Of a stretch of 64,000 nt of DNA, positions 36,435 to 45,140 are shown one piece after another. The number at the start of each line of letters is the position of its first letter. The first letter of the stretch is position 1. This DNA comes from Maricaulis sp. (GTDB lineage: Bacteria; Pseudomonadota; Alphaproteobacteria; Caulobacterales; Maricaulaceae), in assembly GCA_017643585.1 (NCBI GenBank), contig JAEPND010000001.1, positions 319,834 through 383,833 of the forward strand. The letters run 5' to 3'. The position numbers were made by a program, and so were the translations under genes. The notes under the pieces were generated by a model, which saw only the letters and a list, made by a program, of their open reading frames with translations, had not been told where the DNA came from and ran no database searches.

Positions 36435-36540
36435 CGATATCTCCAGATTGTTGTTGGGGAGCTGGTAGCGGGGAACGACAGGGCCGGCAAGCCTCCGGCA
36501 GGCTATTGATCTGTGCAGGCGGTTCGGATTTTCTGACGCG

Positions 36541-37020
36541 ATGGAAGCTTCAAGCGATATTAAAACCAATCCGGAAACATCGGGCTTTGAGTTTACGCTG
36601 CGGTCCAATTGCGGCCTGTCACTAATCGAGACCGAGTTGATCGACTCCGTCATGGAAGACGGGCGGCAATCAGGCTATTTCACGGTGAATGTCTCAACTC
36701 GGCATTTCGGCGATGAAACCCTGTTCGACTTGGATTCAGAAACCGTTGAGTTTCGTTTGAGCGGTATTGTGCTAGATCTCGACCGCATCAAAGAGATGAA
36801 AGACGCGCTGACCCAGCCTGCCATCTCCGAAATCTCTGAACAGTTCAGACTTGGGGTTCCCCCGGGACCGAAATTCGAGTTGGCCATATCCAAGAACCCT
36901 GACGCGCCCGCAAATCCCGAAAAGGCGCGACTCAGCCTGCTGCTTGAAAAGGCTGGCAACACTCGGTTCGAGACCAGCTTTGTTATCGACCCCTCCTGCG
37001 TATCCTTTCGCCGGCGATAA
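36541..37020 (+). CDS. Hypothetical protein, 159 residues
   Basis: An open frame with no overlap to other genes. The protein is soluble, acidic and without a signal peptide or membrane helix ([30 protein letters not shown]). I do not recognise a family. Codon use is looser at the third position than in neighbouring genes, and no clear ribosome-binding site precedes the ATG, so it may be a recent acquisition. It occupies most of the 630-bp space between the divergent rph and hrcA genes. Confidence 0.5.
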   Translation: MEASSDIKTNPETSGFEFTLRSNCGLSLIETELIDSVMEDGRQSGYFTVNVSTRHFGDETLFDLDSETVEFRLSGIVLDLDRIKEMKDALTQPAISEISEQFRLGVPPGPKFELAISKNPDAPANPEKARLSLLLEKAGNTRFETSFVIDPSCVSFRRR

Positions 37021-37064
37021 TCACGCCAATTGAAGATCGCGGCGGTTTTGCCTAAGTCATCTGT

Positions 37065-38135
37065 ATGACGCTGACCGGATCACCCTCTCCCCTGGCCTCG
37101 CTCGACGAGCGCATGCGCATGATCTTTCGCGAGATCGTGGAGAGCTATCTGACCACGGGTGAGCCGGTGGGCTCACGCACCCTGTCCCAGACCGGTCGTG
37201 TGACGCTCTCGCCCGCCTCCATCCGCAATACAATGGCAGACCTCGCCCAGCTGGGTTTGCTGTCTGCCCCGCACCAGAGCGCCGGACGCATGCCCACGCA
37301 TATGGGCCTGCGCCTGTTTGTCGATGGCCTGCTCCAGGTCGGTGAACTTTCCACCCAGGAGCGACGAAACATCGAGGGCCAGGTCATGGGCTCGGCCCAG
37401 TCGGTCGAGGATGTGCTCTCGGAAGCCTCGTCCATGCTGTCTGGGCTGGCCGGAGGCGCCGGGCTGGTGGTCACGCCGAAACAGGAAGCGCCGCTGCGTC
37501 ATATCGAATTCGTGCCGCTGTCAAATGTCGAGACGCTTGCCGTACTCGTCTTTGCCGATGGCACGGTCGAGAACCGGCTGATGCCGACACCCGCCGGAAC
37601 CTTGCCGGCAACGCTGATCGAAGCTGGCAATTACCTGTCCGCACGGCTGAAGGGGCGCACGCTGGGCGAGGCCCGAACAGCCATCGCCGAGGAGCTGGCC
37701 CAGCAACAGACCGCGCTGGATGAAGCCGCGAAATCCCTGGTCACACGTGGCCTGGCGGAATGGGGTGGCAACGGCGAGGACCGCGCCCTGATTGTCCGTG
37801 GCCAGGCGCGACTGCTGGAAAATGTTGAAGCGAGCGAGGACCTGGAACGCATCCGTCTGCTGTTTGACGATCTGGAACGAAAGCAGGAACTGATCGCCCT
37901 GATGGACAAGGCCAGGGATGCAGAGGGTGTTCGCCTGTTCATCGGTGCGGAAAATCCGCTTTTCAGCCTGTCGGGTTCCAGTGTGATCGTTGCTCCCTAT
38001 ATGAATAGCGAACAGCAGATTGTAGGCGCGTTAGGTGTAATTGGCCCCACGCGTTTGAACTATGCCCGTGTTATCCCCCTCGTCGACTATACCGCCCGAG
38101 TGGTCGGACAGATCCTCGACGGGAACCGAAAGTAA
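37065..38135 (+). CDS. hrcA: Heat-inducible transcription repressor HrcA
   Basis: HrcA binds CIRCE operators and represses groESL-type heat-shock operons. The 356-residue protein has the N-terminal winged helix ([61 protein letters not shown]) and the C-terminal [20 protein letters not shown] and [24 protein letters not shown]. It is 16 bp upstream of grpE. I found no CIRCE inverted repeat in this window, so its targets lie elsewhere. Confidence 0.95.
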   Translation: MTLTGSPSPLASLDERMRMIFREIVESYLTTGEPVGSRTLSQTGRVTLSPASIRNTMADLAQLGLLSAPHQSAGRMPTHMGLRLFVDGLLQVGELSTQERRNIEGQVMGSAQSVEDVLSEASSMLSGLAGGAGLVVTPKQEAPLRHIEFVPLSNVETLAVLVFADGTVENRLMPTPAGTLPATLIEAGNYLSARLKGRTLGEARTAIAEELAQQQTALDEAAKSLVTRGLAEWGGNGEDRALIVRGQARLLENVEASEDLERIRLLFDDLERKQELIALMDKARDAEGVRLFIGAENPLFSLSGSSVIVAPYMNSEQQIVGALGVIGPTRLNYARVIPLVDYTARVVGQILDGNRK

Positions 38136-38151
38136 AAGAGACCACACGAAG

Positions 38152-38772
38152 ATGAGTGACGAAAACAACAACATCTCCGATGAGGAACAGACCCCGGAAG
38201 CTGCTGCCGAAGAGGCTGTTGCCGCCGAGGAAATGACCGAAGACGGCAAGTCCGTGGAACAGCTGGAAGCCGAGCTGGATGATCTGCGTGATCGCCTGTT
38301 GCGCGCTGTCGCGGAAGAGCAGAACACCCGACGCCGGGCGGAACGGGAAAAGTCCGATACGCGGGAATACGCGATCACCAGCTTTGCCCGTGACATGCTG
38401 GACGTGGCCGACAATCTCAACCGTGCCGTCAGCGCTGTTGATGAGAGCGCGCTGGATGGCGCGTCCGACGCGTTCAAGAACCTCATCGAGGGCGTGGCCA
38501 TGACCGAACGGGCCCTGCTGTCCAAGATGGAAGGCCACGGCATCAAGAAAGTCGACCCGGCACCAGGCGAAGCCTTTGACCCGAATATCCACCAGGCCGT
38601 GGCCCAGATCCCGTCCGATCAGCCCAATGGCACGATCGCCTCGGTCATGCAGATCGGCTACACGATCGGCAAGCGGACCCTGCGTGCGGCCATGGTTGCG
38701 GTTTCTGCAGGCGCGCCGGCCGGTGGCGGTGATACACCCCCCGCAGGCGGCAGCGTGGACGTGAAGGCCTAG
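38152..38772 (+). CDS. grpE: Nucleotide exchange factor GrpE
   Basis: GrpE releases ADP from DnaK. The 206-residue protein has an acidic N-terminus (DEEQTPEAAAEEAVAAEEM), the long coiled helix (VEQLEAELDDLRDRLLRAVAEEQNTRRRAEREKSDTREYAITSFARDMLDVADNLNRAV), and the C-terminal beta domain ending in IASVMQIGYTIGKRTLRAAMVAVSAG. The ATG at 38152 follows hrcA closely. A rho-independent terminator within the first copy of a direct repeat lies immediately downstream. Confidence 0.95.
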   Translation: MSDENNNISDEEQTPEAAAEEAVAAEEMTEDGKSVEQLEAELDDLRDRLLRAVAEEQNTRRRAEREKSDTREYAITSFARDMLDVADNLNRAVSAVDESALDGASDAFKNLIEGVAMTERALLSKMEGHGIKKVDPAPGEAFDPNIHQAVAQIPSDQPNGTIASVMQIGYTIGKRTLRAAMVAVSAGAPAGGGDTPPAGGSVDVKA

Positions 38773-38775
38773 ACC

Positions 38776-38838
38776 TCACGCCGCCTCAAAAATTCGCCAG
38801 ATCCACGAGAAGCGCTCGCCAAACGGCGGGCGCTTTTG
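38776..38838. repeat. 63-bp direct repeat, copy 1
   Basis: Identical over all 63 bases to 40654–40716, in the same orientation. It begins 3 bp after the grpE stop codon, contains a rho-independent terminator, and ends 9 bp before the stop codon of the opposing metallopeptidase gene. The two copies bracket 1815 bp that hold that gene alone. Confidence 0.95.
38812..38837 (+). terminator. Rho-independent terminator of grpE
   Basis: GCGCTCGCC pairs with GGCGGGCGC (one G·U) around an AAAC loop, followed by TTTT. Flanking A–T pairs extend the stem to 11 bp. It lies within repeat copy 1, 39 bp past the grpE stop. Confidence 0.85.
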
Positions 38839-38847
38839 TTTGGGGTC

Positions 38848-40560
38848 TCACTGCAGCATTTCACTCGTGCTGAGACAACTCGTGCTGGGCGACACCTGGG
38901 CCCAGCTGGCGACCGCTTGCACGTCCTGGACATATTGAAAATGCGGCTCCGAGCTGGTGTCACCGCGAGGCATAACCGAGACAACACCAGTAATACCATC
39001 TCGTTCAACCAAAACCTCGATTGGATGATGGATATCCCCATAACCGCCACTGACATGGCGAATAAGAGTGTTGCCCGGCGCTAATCCGGCCAGAGCTGCC
39101 GGGCCATCAACGCGCACATCAGAAATCAGCCCCGGTTCCTGCTCTGATAGGCTCCATCCGGTGTCAAATGTCGGCCAAAGCCCCTCAGCCAGTGTGAATT
39201 CGGTGCCGCTAATGGCTATGCGACAGGGCAACAGCTGTTCAAGTGTGGAACCTGCGGCAATTTCCGCTCTTAACTCATTGCTTTCAGCAGCGGACCAGAA
39301 CCGGTCTTCGGTCAAAACCTCATCCGCTGAGAGCATTAGTGTCCTCACAAATCGGGCAATCCCATCTCCGTCCAAACCTCCGTCCGAATACACGTGGACG
39401 AGAAACGCAGCCAAAACCCCATGATCATAATCAAGAATCTCCGGGGTGCGATCCACTGACCGATTTTGTAGCGCGGCATTCAATCGCGCGATTATTGCTG
39501 AGGAAGGTGAAACACCGTGGCCTACGAACTCATTCCAAGCCAGATACTCCGCAAGCCCCTCACCGATCCAAATCGGCGTTGAAGCCGGGTCATACTGCCC
39601 CAACCTTCCAGGTACCCAAGTATGGGCTGCCTCATGGAGCAAAAGTAAAGATAACCTCTGCGGGGTTATAGAGGCATCAAATAGCGCAATCTGCGCGTTC
39701 TCACGGGCCTCTCCTGCATAACTCCCGAATTGCGCGGCGGTCGTGTTAGACTCTAAAACATACGCTTTGTATCCAGAAACTTGTCCGCCCGCTTCAAATG
39801 CCTCGGATAAATTCCTGAGCCCAGCCTCCAGCACGGCAGCCGCGAATCCCTCCGTCGTCGTCGATATCGTCGCTCTCTCATCACCAAGATGGTAGATCGC
39901 CACCCTGGCAGGGTCAGACGAATGAATGGATGCTTCGACCCAACTACCAACACCGAGCAGAGCAAATCTGGCGTCGTCGAACCGTTCGACCAACCATCGC
40001 CCCTCACCAAGCTCAGTCCCTGTTGAAAACACGGACGATCGCCCACGAAGGGATTCACCTAGTACAATCTCTGTTTCCCCAAATCGAAACGGTTGCCCAT
40101 TTTCATCAAATGGTCGCATCGCAAGAAACAGCGCTAACCCATCTGCAAAGATGTTGTCGGATGAGGCCAGGATTGCGCTGCATTCGGACAGTATCGCGGG
40201 CGATATTCCTTCGAGCGAGGAGACCGGTGAAACACTGTAGGAGATTTCGATGGAACCCAGCCGGCTTGGCGTCAGGCGAGTCAGCAGTAGATCGTTGATC
40301 TTCTCACTGGAAAGGTTGGCGTTCTCATGCCTAGCGACGGTGTACTCCACCCCAGGACAAGCATCCGAGCGTCGGCTCATATCCCGTAGCCATAACTCAT
40401 GAATCCCGGAGCTCGGGATAACCAGATGAACCTCGAAGGATTGTGTGCTCTCATCCAGTTCGACACGAATAGTTAGCCGGTCGACTGGTGCATCCACCAA
40501 GTCTTCCTGGCAGCCCGTCACAAGTGAGAGGGTGAGCAGCAAATACAAAAATCGCAACAA
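38848..40560 (-). CDS. Lipoprotein zinc metallopeptidase, M61-like with PDZ-like tail
   Basis: An exported lipoprotein (lipobox LLLTLSLVTGC) of 570 residues. The zinc-binding HExxH is HEAAH in LLLLHEAAHTWVPGRL near residue 320, with the third-ligand helix WIGEGLAEYLAW about 25 residues on. This is the gluzincin layout of glycyl-aminopeptidase (M61) proteins. A PDZ-like segment (ISDVRVDGPAALAGLAPGNTLIRHVSGG) lies near the C-terminus. I chose the TTG at 40560 because AGGGGAG lies seven bases upstream and the signal peptide begins there; a GTG at 40611 is the alternative. The gene is AT-richer than its neighbours, on the opposite strand, and flanked by 63-bp direct repeats, so recent insertion is likely. 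Confidence 0.8.
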   Translation of the reverse strand: MLRFLYLLLTLSLVTGCQEDLVDAPVDRLTIRVELDESTQSFEVHLVIPSSGIHELWLRDMSRRSDACPGVEYTVARHENANLSSEKINDLLLTRLTPSRLGSIEISYSVSPVSSLEGISPAILSECSAILASSDNIFADGLALFLAMRPFDENGQPFRFGETEIVLGESLRGRSSVFSTGTELGEGRWLVERFDDARFALLGVGSWVEASIHSSDPARVAIYHLGDERATISTTTEGFAAAVLEAGLRNLSEAFEAGGQVSGYKAYVLESNTTAAQFGSYAGEARENAQIALFDASITPQRLSLLLLHEAAHTWVPGRLGQYDPASTPIWIGEGLAEYLAWNEFVGHGVSPSSAIIARLNAALQNRSVDRTPEILDYDHGVLAAFLVHVYSDGGLDGDGIARFVRTLMLSADEVLTEDRFWSAAESNELRAEIAAGSTLEQLLPCRIAISGTEFTLAEGLWPTFDTGWSLSEQEPGLISDVRVDGPAALAGLAPGNTLIRHVSGGYGDIHHPIEVLVERDGITGVVSVMPRGDTSSEPHFQYVQDVQAVASWAQVSPSTSCLSTSEMLQ

Positions 40561-40653
40561 CGCGCCACTCCCCTTGAGATTGTTTTTGACTTTACCGGTG
40601 AAGGTAATCACGTCAACGCGTTAGAGTTCACCGCCAATCGCGCCTCCCATCCA

Positions 40654-40716
40654 TCACGCCGCCTCAAAAATTCGCCAGATCCACGAGAAGCGCTCGCCAA
40701 ACGGCGGGCGCTTTTG
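40654..40716. repeat. 63-bp direct repeat, copy 2
   Basis: Identical to 38776–38838. It lies upstream of both the metallopeptidase gene (minus strand) and the glutamate-synthase-like gene (plus strand). It carries the same terminator hairpin 34 bp before the latter gene's start codon. Confidence 0.95.
40690..40715 (+). terminator. Duplicate terminator hairpin before the GltB-like gene
   Basis: Same GCGCTCGCC/GGCGGGCGC stem, AAAC loop and TTTT as the grpE terminator. No plus-strand gene ends just upstream, so this copy is probably a relic of the duplication; it would now sit in the leader of the gene at 40750. Confidence 0.7.
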
Positions 40717-40749
40717 CATGATGTGCCCTGTTCAATTGGGGCTGTAGGC

Positions 40750-42279
40750 ATGATGGGTCTTCCGCAATGGGCGATGGATGTGATGAACATCCTCACCCAG
40801 CTTTTCATTCTCGCTGTCGGTATTGGCGTCGCGATCGCCATCCTGATGTATGCACGCGACACCACGCAGACGGCCGATGCGGTGCGTCGCAACTATCCGG
40901 TGGTGGGCCGGTTCCGGGGCCTGTTCACGACCCTGGGGGAATTCTTCCGTCAGTATTTCTTCGCCATGGACCGTGAGGAATTGCCCTTCAACCGCGCCGA
41001 ACGGGACTGGGTCTACCGGTCCTCGCGGGGCAAGGGTGGAACCATCCCGTTCGGCTCGACCAAACCGCTGACCCCCGTCGGCACCGCCATTTTCGTCAAT
41101 TGCCCCTTCCCGGTTCTCGATGATGATGGCGCCGCCACCAAGCCCTTGCGGATCGGGCCCTTTGCCCGCGAACCCTATGATGCGCCGAGCTTCTTCAACA
41201 TCTCGGGCATGAGTTATGGCGCCCTGTCCAAGCCGGCTGTAAGGGCGCTCTCGCGCGGCGCGGCCAAGGCGGGCGTCTGGTACAATACGGGAGAGGGCGG
41301 CATGTCGCCGATGCACCTGGAGGGCGGCTGCGACATCGTCTTCCAGATCGGCACCGCCAAGTATGGCGTACGCGATGAACAGGGCAATCTCTCTGACGAC
41401 AAGCTGCGCGAAGTCGCCGCCACGCCCCAGGTCAAGATGTTCGAACTCAAGCTCTCGCAGGGCGCCAAGCCGGGCAAGGGCGGCATCCTGCCCGCCGAGA
41501 AGGTCAACAAGGAGGTCGCCAGGATCCGTGGCATTCCTGTGGGCAAGGCCTCCATTTCACCCAACAGGCATCCTGAAATCGACAGTGTCGAGGACCTGCT
41601 GGACATGATTGCGCGCATTCGCGACGTGTCGGGCCTGCCGGTCGGTATCAAGTTTGTTGTCGGCGCCTATGGCTGGCTGGACGAGCTGGCCGTTGCCATC
41701 AAGGCCCGCGGCGAGGAAAGCGCGCCCGATTTCATTACCGTGGATAGCGGCGATGGAGGAACCGGTGCCGCCCCTATGGCGCTGATGGACAATGTCGGCC
41801 TGCCGATCCGGGAAAGCCTGCCCATGGTCACGGAAATCCTGCGACGCCATGGCCTTCGCGAACGCATCCGCGTCATTGCCTCGGGCAAGCTGATCATTCC
41901 CGGTGCCGTCGCCTGGGCGCTCGCCTCCGGCGCTGATTTCGTCCAGTGCGCGCGGGGCTTCATGTTCTCGCTCGGTTGTATCCAGGCGCTGAAATGCCAC
42001 GAAAACACCTGTCCGACCGGCGTTACCACGCACAAGAAAAGCCTGCAGCGCGGGCTGGTGGTCAAGGACAAGGCCGACCGGGTCGCCGAGTACGCGCACA
42101 CCGTCGTCAAACATGTCGAGATGATCGCGCATTCCTGCGGGGTCTTGGAGCCACGCGGCCTCAAGCGCAAACATGTCAGGATCGTTCAGGAGCACGGCCG
42201 CTCCGTGCCGATGACCGATATGCGCTTCATGCCAGTGATGGACGAACTTGACGAGAAGGACCTGCCCGAGCAGCACTAG
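40750..42279 (+). CDS. FMN-binding glutamate synthase-like oxidoreductase, membrane anchored
   Basis: A 509-residue stand-alone homologue of the FMN/Fe–S synthase domain of GltB. An N-terminal membrane helix (MNILTQLFILAVGIGVAIAILMY) is followed by FFNISGMSYGALSKPAVRALSRGAAKAG, YNTGEGGMSP, SPNRHPEIDSVEDLL, the FMN strand DFITVDSGDGGTGAAPMALMDNVGLP, and the Cys cluster GCIQALKCHENTCPTGVTTH. It lacks the glutaminase domain, so its nitrogen donor and physiological reaction are unclear. I chose the ATG at 40750; the longer in-frame start lies inside repeat copy 2. It is followed 4 bp later by a small membrane protein gene. Confidence 0.88.
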   Translation: MMGLPQWAMDVMNILTQLFILAVGIGVAIAILMYARDTTQTADAVRRNYPVVGRFRGLFTTLGEFFRQYFFAMDREELPFNRAERDWVYRSSRGKGGTIPFGSTKPLTPVGTAIFVNCPFPVLDDDGAATKPLRIGPFAREPYDAPSFFNISGMSYGALSKPAVRALSRGAAKAGVWYNTGEGGMSPMHLEGGCDIVFQIGTAKYGVRDEQGNLSDDKLREVAATPQVKMFELKLSQGAKPGKGGILPAEKVNKEVARIRGIPVGKASISPNRHPEIDSVEDLLDMIARIRDVSGLPVGIKFVVGAYGWLDELAVAIKARGEESAPDFITVDSGDGGTGAAPMALMDNVGLPIRESLPMVTEILRRHGLRERIRVIASGKLIIPGAVAWALASGADFVQCARGFMFSLGCIQALKCHENTCPTGVTTHKKSLQRGLVVKDKADRVAEYAHTVVKHVEMIAHSCGVLEPRGLKRKHVRIVQEHGRSVPMTDMRFMPVMDELDEKDLPEQH

Positions 42280-42283
42280 AAGC

Positions 42284-42646
42284 ATGACGCCGCTTTTCCT
42301 GCTCCAGCTTGTTCACACCCTTGTCTTTGCCGTCTGTATAGCCACACTGGGGCCGCTGGGCTGGTATGCCCTGAGCGGCCAGGGCCAGACACTGGCCCTG
42401 TGGGCGCTGCTGCCGCCGATCGGTATTTTCGTCGGGCTCCAGCTCAATGGCGGACGCTGTATCCTGCAAACCCTGGCCCGCCGCTGGTCCGGTATCGCCG
42501 AGGATGATCCGCGCTGGGTACGCGACATCCTCTTCCTGCCCGAAAGCTGGGCGGTTCGCGTGGTGAAAATCATGGTGCCCGTCTTTGTCGTAACGGTCTC
42601 TGGCGCCGCTATCCGGTTTGGTGCCCAGAACCTGGTGCAAGTCTGA
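42284..42646 (+). CDS. Small membrane protein, likely partner of the GltB-like enzyme
   Basis: A 120-residue protein with three hydrophobic helices (FLLQLVHTLVFAVCIATLGPLGWYAL, LALWALLPPIGIFVGLQL, VVKIMVPVFVVTVSGAAIRF). I do not recognise the family. The start is 4 bp after the oxidoreductase stop codon, so the two are probably cotranslated. The membrane anchor on the enzyme and this partner suggest a membrane-bound complex. Confidence 0.75.
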   Translation: MTPLFLLQLVHTLVFAVCIATLGPLGWYALSGQGQTLALWALLPPIGIFVGLQLNGGRCILQTLARRWSGIAEDDPRWVRDILFLPESWAVRVVKIMVPVFVVTVSGAAIRFGAQNLVQV

Positions 42647-42724
42647 CGAATTCTTCACCCGCGCGTAACCTGCTGAAATTCCTGCTCACTTTAGCGTGAC
42701 CGCAACCTGTGCGGAGGGGATATC

Positions 42725-43669
42725 ATGCTTGCTCTTTCATCTCTGGCCCTGATGGCGGCCAGTTTCCAGACCGTTGAAACGGTCCCTCATTCAGATCTGA
42801 TCATCGAGGCCCGGGACATCTCCCGCGCCATCGGAAACTCTGTCTGGCCCGGCCTCTCGGAGGCCCCGGAAACCGTGCTGCTGATCGCCGGCGAGACCGA
42901 ATACCTGATCTGTCATCACCGGCCAGTTGAAGGCTTCGTCCCTCGGCCGGAACTTCAGATCGACGAGTGTTCAGTTGAAACGCGTGAGCGCGTATTCGCT
43001 CCACATTTCCTGGCCAGTTTCCCGGCGGTAGACGGGACGCCAACAATCGTTGTCGGCACGCCCGAGGCCACGAACCGTGATCCGGATGACTGGATGGTGA
43101 CGCTGCTGCATGAACACGTTCACAAGATGCAGGATGCGATGCCCGGCGCCTGGCAAAACGCCAACGCTCTCGATCTGCATGGCGGCGACACCTCCGGCAT
43201 GTGGATGCTGAACTATCCGTTCGACCATGACGGTGCTGCCGCCGCCGCGCGGGCGCTGGCCGACCAGGCCCTGGTCACGCTTGAGGCCCGCGGCACGGCC
43301 GCGTTCGAGATGGAAGCGTTCGAATATGCAGCGATGCGCACAGACTTCCTCGCCAGCCTGACACAGGCCGACGCCCGCTATTACGACTTCCAGGTCTGGA
43401 AGGAAGGCGTCGCACGCTGGAGCGAGCTGGCCATAACACGCTCCGGCCGGAATGACGCCCGCCTGGCCCCCCTCCATGCCCGACAGGAAACGCGCCTTCT
43501 GGACGGACTGCACGCGGTCGATCTGATCCGCCAGCAACGTGTTGCCTTCTACGCCATGGGTTCGGCCGAAGCGGAAATCCTGGAGACACTCGCCCCCGAA
43601 TGGCGCCAGCTCTATCAGCAACACATGTTCGATATGTCGGCGATTTTTGAGACCATTTCTACGCCCTGA
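42725..43669 (+). CDS. Exported HExxH metalloprotein of unknown family
   Basis: A 314-residue protein with a short N-terminal hydrophobic segment (MLALSSLALMAASFQ) that looks like a signal peptide. HEHVH in VTLLHEHVHKMQDAMP near residue 130 is an HExxH zinc motif; WKEGVARWSELA near residue 225 could give the third ligand. The residues between do not resemble a peptidase family I know. GGAGGGG lies before the ATG. Annotating it as a peptidase is inference from the motif. Confidence 0.75.
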   Translation: MLALSSLALMAASFQTVETVPHSDLIIEARDISRAIGNSVWPGLSEAPETVLLIAGETEYLICHHRPVEGFVPRPELQIDECSVETRERVFAPHFLASFPAVDGTPTIVVGTPEATNRDPDDWMVTLLHEHVHKMQDAMPGAWQNANALDLHGGDTSGMWMLNYPFDHDGAAAAARALADQALVTLEARGTAAFEMEAFEYAAMRTDFLASLTQADARYYDFQVWKEGVARWSELAITRSGRNDARLAPLHARQETRLLDGLHAVDLIRQQRVAFYAMGSAEAEILETLAPEWRQLYQQHMFDMSAIFETISTP

Positions 43670-43694
43670 CGGTGCGATCCGGTACGACACATGA

Positions 43695-43723
43695 TTGCAC
43701 CTCAAGGCTATACTGCCTAATAC
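43695..43723 (+). promoter_or_regulatory. Sigma-70-type promoter for the lipoprotein gene at 43746
   Basis: TTGCAC (43695–43700), exactly 17 bp, then TAATAC (43718–43723). The start codon is 22 bp further on, giving a short leader with GGAGGGG as ribosome-binding site. Confidence 0.55.
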
Positions 43724-43745
43724 TCTAGATATTCTGGAGGGGATC

Positions 43746-44426
43746 ATGCGTTATCTGGTAATTTTAGTGTCGCTGCTCGCCAGCGCTTGTGCGTCCACAT
43801 TGCCCGAGGACTTTGTTTTCGATACGAGCGAAGGTGAGGCCCTGCTCGTCTTTGACCAGTCGATCGCGGGGACAAACGGAACCCTGATCCTCACCCCGGC
43901 TGATCTGGAAACGCAGGAATTCGTTCGCTTGCCGGCACAATTGACTGCCGGTTTTCGCAATAGAATTGACGGCTCTGCCGCCAACGCGTCCATTTACGTC
44001 GAAAGCGTGGATCCCGGCGTCTATGTCGTGTCCGGCGTCCGTTATATGAATGGAACAGGCGGGTCGACTACGCGGTGTTACTCGCTGGGAACCGCTGCCA
44101 TCAACATCGAAGCGGGGCGTATCAATATTCTCTCGAGTGGTGCTCGCATGATCGGGTCCACCTTGATTGTAGCAGGTCCCGGGGTCGATCCAGCTAATCG
44201 CATCACAGCCATCCAGTCGACTTTGAGCGAGCACCCCGGCATTCCAGCCGACTTGCCACTCGTTGCCGTGGAGCGCTTGGCTAATGTTCGCTTTGAGCCG
44301 GGTATCCGGCTGGTCGGGCCAAGGTGTCCGGGTAACTCCCGGTTCGAGATCATCAACACAACCCCTGCGGAGGCTTCCAACCCGGGAACGAAGCCGGAAT
44401 CGTCACCCGCCGCATCGTCAGATTGA
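43746..44426 (+). CDS. Lipoprotein of unknown function
   Basis: A 226-residue exported lipoprotein: MRYLVILVSLLASAC is a lipoprotein signal. The body appears beta-rich (GVYVVSGVRYMNGTGGSTTRCYSLGTAAINIEAGRINIL). No family recognised. GGAGGGG precedes the ATG by five bases. The last 74 bp overlap the 3' end of the convergent alkB-like gene. Confidence 0.7.
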   Translation: MRYLVILVSLLASACASTLPEDFVFDTSEGEALLVFDQSIAGTNGTLILTPADLETQEFVRLPAQLTAGFRNRIDGSAANASIYVESVDPGVYVVSGVRYMNGTGGSTTRCYSLGTAAINIEAGRINILSSGARMIGSTLIVAGPGVDPANRITAIQSTLSEHPGIPADLPLVAVERLANVRFEPGIRLVGPRCPGNSRFEIINTTPAEASNPGTKPESSPAASSD

Positions 44427-45030
44427 TGCGGCCGCCACCCGGGAAATCTTCTTCGCGGAGCAGTGTCGAGGTACCCGGGTAGATGCGGTCGACGCCGTGA
44501 TAACACCGCCGCGCATCCCCGCCGAGCACGACCACATCGCCGGAGGAGAGGACCATGGACGCCGTCTTGCCGCCTCGCTTCGGGCCACCGAGGCGAAAAC
44601 GCGCCTTGTCCCCCAGCGAGATCGAGACCACGGCGGCATCCGTTGCCGCCTCGTCCCAGTCGATATGCATGCCCATCTTGCTGGTCGGCGCATACCAGTT
44701 AACCAGACACGCTTCCGGCGGGGCCGGATAATTCGCCACCTCCTGCCACAGGCTCAGAAGCTTTTGCGGCAATGAAGGCCAGGCTGCTCCGGTTTCCGGA
44801 TGTGACGGCTCATAACGATAGCCCTTTTCCTTGTCGGTCACCCAGCCCAGCGGACCAAAATTGGTCATCAGCACGGACAGGGGTTGCCCGGTTCGCGGCA
44901 TGGCCGGGCGCCAGAAAGGTGCGCTGGCACGCGCATCCAGGACCGCCTGGATCAGCGCGGCCTGGTCGTCCCGGCCGAAATATTCAGGCAGGTAGCGAAA
45001 TCCGTCGGGCATGGAGAAAGCCTGGCTCAT
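44353..45030 (-). CDS. alkB: AlkB-type 2-oxoglutarate/Fe(II) DNA dealkylase
   Basis: Oxidative repair of 1-methyladenine and 3-methylcytosine. The 225-residue protein has the substrate region SVLMTNFGPLGWVTDKEKGYRYEPSHP and NWYAPTSKMGMHIDWDEAA, giving the HxD iron ligands. The distal His is in ARRCYHGVDRI, and RINLTMRRV supplies the 2-oxoglutarate-binding RxNxxxR. The ATG at 45030 is my choice; a GTG seven codons upstream is possible. The C-terminal 24 codons overlap the convergent lipoprotein gene. Confidence 0.93.
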   Translation of the reverse strand: MSQAFSMPDGFRYLPEYFGRDDQAALIQAVLDARASAPFWRPAMPRTGQPLSVLMTNFGPLGWVTDKEKGYRYEPSHPETGAAWPSLPQKLLSLWQEVANYPAPPEACLVNWYAPTSKMGMHIDWDEAATDAAVVSISLGDKARFRLGGPKRGGKTASMVLSSGDVVVLGGDARRCYHGVDRIYPGTSTLLREEDFPGGGRINLTMRRVTIPASFPGWKPPQGLC

Positions 45031-45140
45031 CCCGAAGATATAGGCCGCCACTCCCGCTTTGGTCAGCCCGCTTCCTGCGATCGGCTGGCCCGGTGCATCT
45101 CATATGACTGCACAGCATTGAAATTGATTCTGTTACAAGG

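Noticed and set aside
38776..40716. Insertion sequence or transposon
   Set aside because: The enclosed gene is a peptidase, not a transposase; there are no terminal inverted repeats, and 63-bp direct repeats are far too long for target-site duplication.
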